From NCBI RefSeq assembly GCF_000004195.4, contig NC_030677.2, positions 102,390,829-102,454,828 of the forward strand: 64,000 nucleotides of DNA, given 5' to 3'. This document shows, piece after piece, positions 1 to 11,626 of this stretch. The stretch is from Xenopus tropicalis (lineage: Eukaryota > Chordata > Amphibia > Anura > Pipidae). The notes under the pieces are model-generated. The model had not been told where the DNA came from, searched no databases, and was given only the letters and a program-made list of their open reading frames with translations. A program made the translations under genes and the position numbers. Position 1 is the first letter of the stretch; every line of letters begins with the position of its first letter.

Positions 1-655
1 TAACCTCTTAATTTTATATGCATACAGAAACGTGGGGTTTCATGTGAGGTTTCCCTTACAATTGCTTGAACCCGAAAGGCTTGAGAAAGCATAAACTGGC
101 CCCTAAATTAATTTAAAAATAAATGAGCGCCAGTAGTTCTTAAACTTGAAACCATGAACTGTTTATTTACACAGCCACTTAGGAGTAATTACAGCATAGA
201 ATAGGCATCTCATAGCATAGGCAGTACTTACAAGGAATAGTCACAATAACCCTTTAGCTGCAGGGCACAATGGGTTAACTCCCAGCTTTCAGGTATATGC
301 TTCCAGTGGAACCTGGGTGATCACTATCTAACCCTAGGTCTGTACACTGTTAACCCTACTTGGGCAGTATTATACCCAGGATAATAATCCCTCTACAATT
401 CCTGGTTGGAGCCAAAATACTGCTCACTAAATAGGCCTGACTGTCTATCACACCTAGTGTGATCTATAACAGGAGATGGCAATTCTTTCTGAAACCTACC
501 AGTATCTCTCTCTGCCTGCTTACTCAGCAGAGACTTCACAAAAATGGCTTCCAGCCTCATGGCTGCTCAGACTTTTATATTACACCACAGTGCCACCTTA
601 TGGCCAAACTATGGAACTGCAAAGGTCATACTATGACCTAGGAACAAGGGACTTA
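1..655. other. Intergenic, no gene seen
   Basis: No convincing coding exon or named repeat was recognised. The short open frames here have no family motifs and lie in ordinary AT-rich sequence directly outside the inverted-repeat element that begins at 656. Confidence 0.5.
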
Positions 656-890
656 CCATATATACTCGAGTATAAGCCGAGTTTTTCAGCACCAAAAATG
701 TGCTGGAAAATTCACCCTCGCCTTCGAGTCAGATTAAATAAAAGCAGATTTTCAGAGAGATCTCACTTGCCAGCAATCGCGATTAATATTCCAGGGGGGC
801 ACAGTTGTCCCGGGTCCGAAAGATAGTGGATTTAAAGGGGGCCCCTTTAAAGAGTTACACTCCCTTGGCTCATTGGTGGTCAGCGGGTAA

Positions 891-955
891 TTTTATTGGT
901 TGCGCCCCATGCGTACCTGTGATGTCAGCATGCACGGGGCGCAACCTAATAAAAG
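891..955. other. Palindromic CRE/TATA-like module, copy 1
   Basis: An inverted repeat pairs TTTTATTGGTTGCGCCCC on the left with GGGGCGCAACCTAATAAAAG on the right. A CRE-like octamer TGATGTCA (920-927, one change from the consensus) sits near the centre. The same module occurs at 13276-13353 and 52961-53041 inside unrelated elements. Promoter activity is an inference from the motifs only. Confidence 0.6.
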
Positions 956-1067
956 ATCTGCAGCTGCAAAATTAGGAAGAGACGGGGGATGCAGGCGGAA
1001 GCAGCAGCCAGACGCAGCCGGACACAGCAGCCAAGCAGGGAGGCAGACAGGCAGGTGAGCGGGAGGG

Positions 1068-1895
1068 GTGGGGGAAGATGTTGCGGGGAACTGGGGGATG
1101 TTGCAGGGAGCTGGGGGATGTTGCAGGGAGCTGGGGGATGTTGCAGGGAGTTGGAGGATGTTGGGGGGAGCTGGGGGATGTTGGGGAGAATGCTGGGGGG
1201 AGCTGGAGGATTTTGGGGAAAACGCTGGGGGGAGCTGGGGGATGTTGGGGAGAACGCTGGGGACTGTTGGGAAGAACGCTGGGGGGAGCGGGGGGATATT
1301 GGGGGGAGCTGGATGATGTTGGGGAGGATGCTGAGGGGAGCTGGAGGATGTTGGGGAGGACACTGAGTGGGGGGTACTGGAGGACGCTGAGGGGGAAGCT
1401 GAAGAATGTTGGGGAGGACACTGAGGGGAGCTTGAGGATGTTGGGGAGGATGCTGGGTGGGGGTAGCTGGAGGACACTGAGGGGGGGAGCTGGAGGATGT
1501 TGGGGAGAACACTGGGGGATGCTGAGGGCAGCTGGGGATGTTGGGGAGAATGCTGGGGGATGTTGGGGAGAACACTAGGGGGAGTTGGGGGATATTGGGG
1601 GGAGCTGGATGATGTTGGGGAGGATGCTGAGGGAAGCTGGAGGATGTTGGGGAGGACGCTGAGGGGAGCTGGAGGATGTTGGGGAGGATGCTGAGTGGGG
1701 GGTACTGGAGGACGCTGAGGGGGCAGCTGGAGGATGTTGGGGAGAATGCTGGGGGAAGCTGAGGGGAGCTGGAGGATGTTGGGGAGGAAGCTGGGTGGGG
1801 GGAGCCGGAGGACGCTGAGGGGGGGAACTGGAGGATGTTGGAGAGAACGCTGGGGGAGCTGGGGGATGTTGGGGAGGACGCTGAGGGGAGCTGTC
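1068..1895. repeat. G-rich minisatellite
   Basis: A tandem array of 20-33 bp units built from GGAGCTGGAGGATGTTGGGG and variants such as GGACGCTGAGG. The first few units are about 20 bp, and later ones are longer and compound. The plus strand is strongly G-rich with many GGG and GGGG runs, giving extreme strand asymmetry. Long open frames on both strands (Pro/Ser-rich on minus, Gly/Trp-rich on plus) are by-products of the repetition, not genes. Confidence 0.9.
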
Positions 1896-2053
1896 ATTTT
1901 ATTGGTATTTATTTTGATTATTGAAACTTAGCAGTTGCTGCTGTATTTCCCACCCTAGGCTTATACTCGAGTCAATAAGTTTTTCTAGTTTTATTAGGTA
2001 AAATTAGGTACCTTGGCTTATATTCGGATCGGCTTATACTCGAGTATATATGG

Positions 2054-3626
2054 TTCTTCCCATTACATTGAGGACCCTTCATAGCTGTCCAAATACTAGG
2101 GGACCCAGAGTTAGAAAAGGTACAATTTACCAGTTCCCTACACTTGTTTATGCAATATATTTTTATTTAGAGACCTACATTGTTTGGGGGTATTGTTTTC
2201 CTGGAAATTTTAGGTGTTTGTGCCCAGGCAATCCTGAGCAATATATTTAAATTGTGGATATTGGTTGGGTTATCAACCAGTTGGGCAGACTTAAAAATCA
2301 ATCCTTTCACAAATTTTGTTGTTGTGTAAAGCATAGTTTATATGTATATAAGTCTTTGAAGACAGCAGATAAATGCTATATATATATAGATATAAGATAC
2401 TGCATGATTTTAAAAGACATGTGCAATTGGCCCTTCACCCCAAGAAGTGTATCAGTTCCCCCAGTGATTTAAAGCTATCACCTGATGGCAGTGGTGGGTG
2501 CAATAATAACATTCATTTAACTGACAGCACATAAATAAAAATCATAAGGGGATATTTAGCACCTCCAAGGCACTGCCTTTCCCTGTTGCTGAGACCTGTT
2601 ACTACCCTCATGAATATAACCCTGCAAGCCATGTAGGCTGCCCCTTTCTGGCCCCTACCTATCTCCTAACATGCACATGATTCAGACATACAAGTTAGGG
2701 AGTGGCAGATGGTGCAGGCCACAATGGGCACTGTTCTTACTGTCTACCCTATTAACAGCGACAAACTGGCCTGTGCCCCAGGCATTGCAGTCTGCACTTT
2801 GCGCTGAACTGCAGCTAGACTGGTGAATAAGGTACTGCTTTAATGAGGGGCGCTCAAAGCCCTTTTAGTGCTCTGCAATTCTCGTAAATGAGCCAATAAT
2901 GTATGAAGTCATAATGAGGTATGGATTGATGTACTGGACTAATTCACCGGATTGATGTACCACGTGTGGGGCTGTTGTTTGGGTCCTCTAAGAAATATGG
3001 CACTGTGAGATCTTACCTATTCTGAATGCACAAAATGTCACCAGTGTAATAACTTGTGATTGTTTGGTGTTTGATTTGAAACCCTATAATGCACTTGATT
3101 TACTATTCGTTGCAGCTGAATACATGGAGTATAATTAAAATCTGATTAAACAGCTGTTACTGCAGTAAATAGTGCCAGCTCCAGAGCAAGAGTCAGCTAA
3201 AGCAATTAACCTTGAACCCATGGCTCAAGAAATTCCCATATTTCAGTCACAACAGCAGTGAAGAATAGCTTTTCATAATGATTACATATTTTTTACCACC
3301 CTGAAACCTAGATACAATTATTATTCTGTGTATTTTAATCTTACCTCTGCTCTACAGGCTTATGTACAACAGATTAACAAATTTATAGAACAAAATAATT
3401 TCTTAAAATGACAGACCTGAATAATTACCTCACTAATTACAAGGTTGCTAAGGCATGTAAGATGCTGTCCCTTCACTTTTGGTTGGTGTCATGTCACATC
3501 TAGTTCCATACCCACTGAATTTTTGAACTGACGTGCAGGAGCAAAAGGTTGTAGTAAATTTGGTCTTTAGCTTGTGGTGGGTAAAACAAACCCATTTGAA
3601 TCTCTATGTTGACATTGTAACATCAC
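2054..3626. other. Intergenic, mostly unique-looking sequence
   Basis: No gene or recognisable transposon end was seen. The part around 3060-3250 is AT-rich with homeodomain-like TAATTA/ATTA cores and CAGCTG E-boxes and does not look repetitive. It could be conserved non-coding sequence, but one sequence alone cannot show that. Confidence 0.4.
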
Positions 3627-3757
3627 TTAGGTGGCCATACACGGGAAGATTTGCTCGTTTTGACAGATATCTGTCGGGTAGACCTGTCAGGGGTGCCTGT
3701 ACATGGGCAAATAAGCTGCTGAATCAGTCTGAAGGACTAGTCTACCCATGTATGGGG
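3627..3757. mobile_element. MITE of the 'ggccatacac' family, short copy
   Basis: It opens with TTAGGTGGCCATACACGGG and closes near CCCATGTATGG. Two longer relatives with the same ends and internal text (AGCTGC...TCAGTCT) lie at 27044-27310 and 57768-58099. Non-coding. Confidence 0.7.
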
Positions 3758-4198
3758 TGGGGGTCACAAGGGTTAGATTTGTATCTATAAGAAGATTACC
3801 CTACTGCCTTAATCTTCCTGCACCTCATCTTGCTAATTTCTATCTTCTGTATTTTCTGGATATTTACCAGAAGTAGTTAGCAAACTTTCAAAAAGTTATT
3901 CCAACCTCCAAAATTTACCTCATCTTACCTTAAACTCTCTCTTTTATAACCTCCTGATATTTACACCCCTCTCTAAGTCTATTCACCTCCACTTATTCAT
4001 TATATCTGTCATTCAAAGCATACTTTTAAAAAACTTAAAGGATAACTATACCCCCGGAATGAATACTTAACCAACAGATAGTTTATATTATGTTAAGTGA
4101 CCTATTAAAGAATTTAACCAAACTGGAATATATAGGACTTTTCAATTAGTAATCAGGAAAGGTTAACAAAAAGTAGCCTTACATGGTTTTTTATTAAT

Positions 4199-4235
4199 CC
4201 AACGTTTCAGTTCCTTACAGGAACTTTTGTCAGGG
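4199..4235 (-). ncRNA. Hammerhead-like stem-loop (candidate, probably inactive)
   Basis: Read on the minus strand, this segment has CTGACAA, then a perfect 5-bp stem GTTCC/GGAAC with a TGTAA-type loop, then GAAACGTTGG. This is the layout of a hammerhead core (CUGANGA, stem II, GAAA, short stem III), but the CUGANGA box is changed. Hammerhead ribozymes are known from the terminal repeats of Penelope-like elements. Relatives occur near 14341, 17350, 18059, 47875 and 61817. Function is inferred only. Confidence 0.35.
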
Positions 4236-4255
4236 AGAACAGCACTGTATGTATA

Positions 4256-4434
4256 AATGTTAGAAAAGGAACATCAAGCACTCCGGACTGTAGAGATCTG
4301 CTATAAAAACGGACATTATTTCTTCATTTTAAAACAAAATGCCTTAGGCATTTTGTTTTAAAATGAAGAAATAAAGTCCGTTTTTATAGCAGATCTCTAC
4401 AGTCCGGAGTGCTTGATGTTCCTTTTCTAACATT
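4256..4434. repeat. 88-bp-arm near-perfect palindrome
   Basis: Two 88-bp arms (4256-4343 and 4347-4434) are separated by only TTA. I count a single mismatched position, an A/T difference around 4315. Such a structure would extrude a cruciform. It lies about 20 bp beyond the hammerhead-like stem-loop and is followed by GC-richer sequence to about 5170 resembling the terminal region of a retroelement, so it is probably a recent inverted duplication of an element end. Confidence 0.9.
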
Positions 4435-5170
4435 GGTGTGTCTTGCCTTCAGCTATGGGTTCGGGGCTTAAAGCACCCGGACCACCATTGGACTTCGGTG
4501 AGCATACTGTTTATCTTGAACCTTATGCCGCTTATGTGATTTATTCTTCGTGTTGTGAGCGATAGACTCGGGGTTCCATTACACCCGGGTCTCAACTTTT
4601 CACATGGTACATAATTAATTTATCTTCGTGCTACTGTGCACCAGCGGTTGTTCATTGATTTAACTACCTGTTATGTGATTACTTAATCTTTTTACTAGTA
4701 TCTATCCCAAGCAGACTTTATCCTTTTGAGCGTTTTTGTCTAAGTATTCATAAACACATATAGTTTACTGTGGGAAAAGTGAAAACACGAAAAGAAACTA
4801 AGCAAAGGAGAAAAACAAGTGAAAACATAGATAAAGAATTGTAACACTGACAACTGCGTGGAGTACACTATAAGGACCCGATTCGCCCTAGAACCCCATT
4901 GTGTCTAACCTGCCTGCAGATCCGCACAAATGAATCACCCCGAAATGGAGAAGAAGTATAGGCAGAGATCCTGTAGCCCTAGGTACCCTATGCTCTCCTG
5001 TGCCAGACTTGTCAACGAACGTAGCTCCAGTCTCGTCCGATATAGATATAGATATATCAGTAAATATTGCTCTTTAACATCCTTTCCCTTGAGCCACCAT
5101 TTAGTGATTTGCCAGCAATCTTGTAACAGCACCCTTTACTTTTGGGGAATGCGGCAGCAAAGTGTCTTTT
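4435..5170. repeat. Probable retroelement terminal region
   Basis: Sequence continuing from the palindrome has unusual motifs such as GGACCACCATTGGACTTCGG and CTCGGGGTTCCATTACACCCG, unlike the surrounding AT-rich DNA. No protein motif is visible. I place it as a Penelope-like terminal remnant because of the adjacent stem-loop, with low certainty. Confidence 0.3.
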
Positions 5171-5503
5171 AGGCAAGCAGAGCAGATGTTTTCAATGTTG
5201 GGTCTCCTGCTCCATCAGTACTATATGCATACTATTTTATATGTAACAAGCCGTCTGTTGTTGAATTGATATTTTGCACTTGTTTCTAAATAGCTGAAAT
5301 AAAGAACCTTTTTTATCTATTTTGGAAATAAGTTTGTCGCTTATTGTTTTGGATTGTATTGGATAGAAATGAAATACCACAAATCATACTGGGGAGCTAC
5401 CTCAGTACAGGTAATTGGATGCACTTCAGAAAAGTATAACATTGGGTGGTCAGCAAGCAATATTACTGGGCTCATGATTACAACAAGGGCATTAGTTCCA
5501 CCT

Positions 5504-5936
5504 TCTTTAAAGGGCACCTATTGGGGCCTGGTGGCTCCACCAGGGGTGTGGGCCAATAGAGCCCTCATTCCAGTTGGGGAAACAATATTGTTTTTTTTAA
5601 AAAATACCCTGCCTGCACTATGTTTCCTGAACCTGAAAGGAGCTCCCAGTGTGGGTGGCTTTGTTTTCTCACATGCATGTGCTTAAGGACAGAGCCTCCC
5701 TGCTTGCTCATTTTGTGCATAGACTGTATGTGATGTCACACATGGGGACACAAAGCTTAATTTGCATGCTTGTGTCCTAGAATGGCTACCTGCACCTGGA
5801 GCTCCCTCCTAGTACAGGCAGCATAGCACTGACGGGGGCAATTTTTTTTTAAAAAATAGTATTGTTTCCACCAACTGGAGTGCTGGCTGTATTAGTCTGC
5901 ACTTCTGCTAGGGTAAACAATAGGTGCCATTTAAAT
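5504..5936. mobile_element. Inverted-repeat MITE
   Basis: It starts TTTAAAGGGCACCTATTGG and ends CAATAGGTGCCATTTAAA. Inside, CAGTTGGGGAAACAATA on the left is mirrored by AATAGTATTGTTTCCACCAACTGG on the right in inverted form. Non-coding, diverged arms, no transposase. Confidence 0.7.
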
Positions 5937-6024
5937 TTCGTGTGCAGCTCCTTCAGGTATTATGTTTTATATGTTTAAATGAAGGATTTACACAAAATAG
6001 AATCAATATCATGTATATGTAGAT

Positions 6025-6860
6025 GAAACTCATCTACCCCCTCTTTCCAGACATGCCTTCAGTTTTAGCTTGTGTCACAAACTAACAGCAACTTCTGAAT
6101 TTATGTCCTTTTTGTTGCCTAAAAATTAACATGGACAAAACTGAACTAGTCAACTGTTCCACACAACCTTGTAAACCCCAGTTTGGCTCATGCCCTCTCA
6201 TTCTTTCCACACATTAATGTGCTCACCAAATTATGCCACATTCACTTTAGATACGTCTCTCATCTTATTTAAACTACTGTAACTCACTGCTTTGTAGACA
6301 TCCCCTGTATAAACGGACCCCTCTCCAATCCATCATAACCACTGCCACCACATTCATACACCTCTCCTCCCACTCCACAAGTGCTACACCTCTCCGTCAG
6401 TGTCTGCACTGGCTACCTGTCATACAGGATTCAATTTATGATTTTTGTACTCGCTTACAAAGTGCTCACCAGTGCTGCAACTGTACATATAGCCACCCTA
6501 ATTACCAAGTACACCCCAAGATGTAACCTTCAGTCTGCACATGACATTCTCTTTTCCTGACTCATTACTTTTTCTCACACCCAGAAATTTTCACATGCTG
6601 CACCCATCTTGTGAAATGTTTGGCAACATCCCATAAGACATTCTCATAGCCTGTAGGCTTTGAAACAATCACACTGGTTACCCTTACTGTACATCTTAAT
6701 TCATCTCCCTCTTAGAATATAAGCAGAGCCCCCTATTGTCTCCTTACAATATCCAGTTGTAACTGTGAAGTGATTCAGGTGCAATATTTGTATGTATATG
6801 TAAACCATTTGGAAAACAATGGCACAATATAAATAATGTCACCTTAAAATAATAATAATA
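6025..6860 (+). pseudogene. CR1/L2-like LINE 3' fragment, decayed
   Basis: Interrupted translation gives the text typical of the C-terminal reverse-transcriptase region of CR1/L2-type LINEs: a 'YCNSLLC' block near 6280, 'PLQSIITTAT' near 6325 and 'LRQCLHWLPV' near 6400-6420. Frames are broken by stops and indels. The end, around 6815-6870, has ACAATATAAATAATG followed by AATAAT repeats, as at the 3' ends of such LINEs. The element is dead and 5'-truncated. Confidence 0.65.
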
Positions 6861-7587
6861 CTTATAATAAAACAACAATGTTTAGTCACATTAGCTATCA
6901 CTTCGCTATTTACCAAACCCTATGTATATCCCTTTTACCTCAAGATTATAGAAAGGTATGCAAGGTTCTATTTTAGTATACTGTAAGTGTTCCTTAAACT
7001 GCATTATGCTACTCTACACAAGATATTAACAGTGATGGCAGTGGCCATTGTTCAAACATAGCACAGAAGCAACCACTTGACAAGAAGGGTAAACAAATAA
7101 ATCATTATGAATAAGGTACGCTTAATGAATATTTTCAGGCACACATCTAGATGAAAACAATTTCCCTCTGTCTTTTCTATGGTTCACCTGTTTGCTGTAA
7201 TGCTTCTTTACTGGTGAGTCAGCCTTTCTGCAGGGAATGCTGAACAGTTGCTCAGCCGTTACTCCTGTAATACAGATTGTGTACCTATCACTTTTACCTG
7301 TTGACTGAGAGCTACTGCAGTGGTTGAATCAAATAACCTAGGATCAGTGAAACACAATACAAATCCTGGTATGAGTCAATCTCTTACTGCAAAAAGTAAA
7401 GATAATCAGTATATCAATTTTTTCAGTTGAATTTGGAAGTCTGATATTGAGTTATTAGAAGATATTGCTGAGGTCAATGTTTTACATTTCTGATCAATGT
7501 TTTGATCTGTGTTTCTACATGTATCTTTTTAGGATAACCTTGACTAAGTGCTGGGGTGCCCTGGAAGAGATTCAAAGATTAACATAA

Positions 7588-7827
7588 AGGGGCAGATTTA
7601 TTATGCTGTGTAAAAAATGGTGACAAAATTCAGCACACATCCCCAGCGTAAAATCAATTTTTTCATGCATTTTTTCTTCTGCTGGAGCTTAAATAAAATA
7701 ATGGCGTAAAATAATGGCGTAAAATATGGCGCTCAGATGGCAAACTTTTCTATTTATTTTACGCAGCTTTTTTCACCGTTTTTTTTGGCAAATTTCATTG
7801 CTTTGCTCAGCATAATAAATAGGTTCC
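7588..7827. mobile_element. Harbinger-like MITE
   Basis: The ends GGGGCAGATTTATTATGCTG and CAGCATAATAAATAGGTTCC are inverted copies, flanked by TAA on both sides. The 3-bp TAA/TTA duplication and G-rich tip fit PIF/Harbinger-type MITEs. The interior has short direct repeats of ATGGCGTAAAATA. Confidence 0.65.
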
Positions 7828-8055
7828 TAAGTGTATTAATATCAATGCATGTGAGACATAGATTATTATTATTATAATTATTATAATAAGTGTCTTCTTT
7901 TAAGGTCTTTGTGTAAAACGGAGGAATGTTGGGAAAGGTTAATTTAAATCTAGATGGATTTAATAATTGTTTAGCCAAGAAATTACTGTATTTACTTGTT
8001 TTTACATTATGCCTCAGCAGATTTTAGATTAATGGCTAATATTCACCCATTAGAA

Positions 8056-8232
8056 GTACCGTAGAACACTGATTTAACGTTTCCCGGGGGCCATGTCAAA
8101 ACAACATAAATTCTGGTAAAACATACAATCCAGGGAAAAAATGCAGCTTGCCTCTATGGGTCCATGAAAAAATGGTGTCAATTCTGGGAAAACATAAAAT
8201 CCAGGGACATAAAATCGGGGTGCTACTGTATT
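8056..8232. mobile_element. Small inverted-repeat element
   Basis: The left part GTACCGTAGAACACTGATTT mirrors the right end, which reads ATAAAATCGGGGTGCTACTGTA. The internal phrase CATAAAATCCAGGGA-like is repeated. Non-coding. Confidence 0.45.
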
Positions 8233-8710
8233 ATACAGTATATGCATTTTTGTTCATATGTGTAGTTGCTAAATGCAAGGTATTTTTTCAGCAGTTTTTA
8301 AATGTTACTGTACTCGGTATATTGTAGAGAATAGTTGTCTCTAGGAGACAATGTCTGTGCCATTCATTTACTGTGCTCCCCTCAGATTAGTATTAGGATA
8401 GTGTTTTAATTGTAAAAGGGTTTTTATTGTTCAAAGATGGAGAACCAGCACATCTTTCATAAGGTTTCCAAATGGGGCACATTTCTAATAAATGTAGTGT
8501 GCTGAACAGCAATATAATCAGTAAATGTAAAAGTAACCAGTGTAGCCCTTCTAGTTGGATCCCTAATTTTTTAGATGATCTGGTAAACTTACTTTTTGGA
8601 CTACTCTATAGCTACTTTTAGTTGGCCTTGTAAAAATGTTTTGTATGGTTATACACCAGTTATTATTTTTCACTTGAAATCTCATGCTTTACAACACTTA
8701 TTTATATTTG

Positions 8711-8892
8711 GCTCCAATAAGGGTTAATTATATCTTAGTTGGGATCAAGTACCCTTGTTTTATTATTAAAGAGAAATAATTTTTAAAAATGGGAATTATT
8801 TGATTAAAATGGAGTCTATGGGAGATGGCCTTTCCGTAATTCGGAACTTTCTGGATAATGGGTTTCCGGATAAGGGGTCCAATACCTGTATA
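8711..8892. mobile_element. MITE of the 'cccatacctgta' family, partial
   Basis: Half of a roughly 300-bp element seen complete at 10543-10837 and 45462-45769. It runs from GGCTCCAATAAGGGTTAATT to the terminus CCAATACCTGTAT. The other half is missing. Confidence 0.7.
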
Positions 8893-9208
8893 TGAAAAAA
8901 CATTAAACCTAAAAATTGATGAAAGTTAGAATACACCATTTGATAAATATGCTTCTGAAAAAAGTAATGAATAAAACACAGGTGAGTTTTAATGTATTAA
9001 GCTCTTGATAAATCTGCCCCTTGGTGTGAGCCCCTAGAGCTGCTTTTTCTATGCCATTTTCCATTCACTTTCCTACATACATTCAGACTCCACCATCTCA
9101 GAGAATGGCAGGTCTCTCAGATTCATTACCGTTTTACCCCCTCATAGCAGATATCCATGGCAAAGCATCTAGTTCAATTTAGTACAATTACTAAGGCTTA
9201 CTTATGTA

Positions 9209-9305
9209 ATATATATATATATATATATAGTAAAATAATTATTCTTAATGTTGTTATATATATATATATATATATATAACAACATTTAGAATAATTATTT
9301 TACTA
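9209..9305. repeat. (AT)n tracts within a hairpin
   Basis: An (AT)n run (9209-9228) is followed by an inverted repeat whose arms (about 9228-9256 and 9277-9305) begin TAGTAAAATAATTATTCT and flank a second (TA)n run. The arms are nearly perfect. It probably grew from a small TIR element with a TA-expanded centre. Confidence 0.8.
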
Positions 9306-10542
9306 GAGCTGGAGTTTATAATAAAAGAGGGAAATTACCTGATACCAGAAAAGCGAAGGCTGTCCATAATAAAAGACTGAATTTATGCACCATCTTTAAA
9401 AGTAAAGTAAGATTTCCAGAGAACTTTTGTTTGTCTGGCATCTTCTCTCCTGCACTGCTGAGGTACAGTTACACCGACAAACAGTTATTGCTAAGATCAG
9501 GTAGGCGACACACCCAAAATTTCTGTGTCATTTGAAGGAAGGGATTCTTATATTATTAAAGTGACACACATATCAAATTTTCATGTTCTTCTTTTTTTCT
9601 CTACAACAGCAGATTATCACACAGAAAGGAATGCATGCCATAGTAATCTAAATGTAGAGTATGTAATAGATGCCACAACTGCCATTTAAATGAATTGGGT
9701 GATATATCTTACTGTGCAGCGTCAAGCTGGGGGGCTGACACGCTAAACCCCTACCCAATCTTTATCAACATACAGAGAAGACAACAAGGTTGGTATATAA
9801 CAGTCCACAGCTTTATTAACAAAATTGCTACTAAGCATACCATTTTAATAAATAGTAATATTAGCATAACAATAATATACAACATATACAAACGCTATAA
9901 ACTCACACACAGAATGCTTGTCTGCCAAAAAAACCCACAAACTGGGCTACCTACCATGCCAACCACATAGCACTTGCAAGAGTGCTTTGTTGGCAAGTGG
10001 GTGCAGTCATCCAGAATACCACTGTCCTGGTACACTTCTTCAAGGAGACCACCATGGACCCTGGCACACTTGTGCATAAAACTGGGGCACAGGCCCCCCA
10101 CCTCTGACATTCCCCATGTTTTTCTCCCTTTAATGCTTCCCAGTGATAGCTATATTAGCCAGATTATTGACTCTCTAAACTACTAAGGGACATTTGTTGG
10201 GGATCACTCATGTTACTATAATGTGTTTTAAAGGTAGCCAATAAAGTCTTTTTTACCTGAAGAGGTAATGTATTGTGTTTTCCTAGCTTCGATGGAAATT
10301 CTTAGACATTAGTTGCAGTGGTTGCTTGGAACAAAGCTTTTAGCCAAAGATGTTTAGGCAAACTTAATGGAGCAAGTGACAAGTAGGTAACTAACTTGTC
10401 TGACTAGATTAAACTATTATCCTACAGGATTTCTGTGTTTTAAAGGCTCATTTGTTAAGCTTAACCACAGTTGTGGTTGCACAACAGTCGTTGTGTTTCT
10501 ACTTTTCTAGTAAGTTGTTCCACAAAATGTTGAAACCATAAT
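9306..10542. other. Intergenic; no gene seen
   Basis: Short open frames around 9695-10186 overlap on both strands and lack any family motif. The segment 9690-10250 has a slightly different texture and may be an unclassified repeat. Nothing else could be supported. Confidence 0.35.
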
Positions 10543-10837
10543 ATAGGTATAGGACCCATTATCCAGAATTCTCTGGAACTGTATAAGGGGTCTTTCCATA
10601 ATATGGATCTCCATACCTTAGGACCAGTAGGATTGTTTTGACTCCAACAAGAATGAATTATATCTTAATTTGGGCCAAGTACAAGATACTTTTTTATTAT
10701 ATTATGGAAAAGGATAAAGGAAATCAATTTTAAAAATCTGAATTTTTTGGTTAAAATGGAGACTGTGGGAGATGGCTTTCCCGTAATTCAGAGCTTTCTG
10801 GATAACAGGTTTCCAGATAACCGATCCCATACCTGTA
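10543..10837. mobile_element. MITE of the 'cccatacctgta' family, complete
   Basis: Begins ATAGGTATAGGACCCATTAT and ends CCCATACCTGTAG, which is the inverse of the left tip. Internal text (CTCCAACAAGAATGAATTAT, GGAGACTGTGGGAGATGGC) is shared with 8711-8892 and 45462-45769. Non-autonomous. Confidence 0.8.
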
Positions 10838-11142
10838 GTGGTGTTTGCTTATATTTAATCTTAAAATGATTAGTAAAGTTGGGTACTGATGTTGGTAGAG
10901 CAGGCCTTGCATGCAGTAACTTGCCAACCACAGGCATATGGTTGTGTTAATATCAGAGCCCTGTGCTGGCTAGTTAAGTTACATAGTTAAATTTTAAAAA
11001 GAATATTATCGTACAGGGATTACATATCCACATTTTTTCATCATTTAAGGATATCTCTGATGATATCAACATCAACAACATCACTCTAATGATTTGGAAA
11101 AGTGTTAAGAGCCAACAAAGGTCCACTTGTGAGTTGTTAAAA

Positions 11143-11626
11143 GAGAACTAAACCTTAAAAATGAATATAATTAAAAAATGCCATATTTTATATACTGGAC
11201 TTATTGCACTAGCCTACAGCTTTGGCTTTCTGTTAGAAGTGTCAGTGACACTCACATGCTCAGTGTGTTCTGAGCAGCTGTTGAGAAGCTTAGCTTAGGG
11301 GTCTTCACAAATTATCAGGCAGAAAATGAGGTTTGTCTGTCATAGAAACTGATGCAACAGGGCTGATTATTACATTCTGATGCCGATTGTGTTGGTTTCA
11401 GGGCTGTTGTTTACTAATAATATGCATTATTTACTATTGAGCCTTATATTGTGAAATGTATATCTGTATATACAATATATTGTGCATTGGTCCCTAAGCT
11501 TAATAACTTAAAGTAGCACAGAGTGTGTGCAGCAAAATAGAAAATGGGAAACTTCACAGCCTGAGGCTGGTACAGAAAACATAATGTACAACATTTCTGC
11601 CCTAGGTTTTTAATTAAGCTTTAGAA
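11143..11626. mobile_element. Inverted-repeat element, diverged
   Basis: It begins AGAGAACTAAACCTTAAAAA and ends TTTTTAATTAAGCTTTAG, in approximate inversion. The last part includes GAGGCTGGTACAGAAAACAT. I recognise the layout as a common frog repeat but cannot name the family. No coding content. Confidence 0.5.

Larger units (their letters stand above)
656..2053. mobile_element. Inverted-repeat element carrying a minisatellite (element A)
   Basis: The two ends form a perfect inverted repeat of about 25 bp. The left end contains ATACTCGAGTATAAGCCGA and the right end its reverse complement, and each end holds the internal palindrome ATACTCGAGTAT. The interior carries a GC-rich palindromic module (891-955) and then a long G-rich minisatellite. 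There is no transposase, so this is a non-autonomous, MITE-like element of about 1.4 kb. The target duplication is unclear because the flanks are TA-rich. Superfamily is not assigned. Confidence 0.75.

Noticed and set aside
893..1931. Long Pro/Ser-rich and Gly/Trp-rich open frames (up to 334 codons)
   Set aside because: They run through the G-rich minisatellite in several frames on both strands and are produced by the repeat, not by coding.
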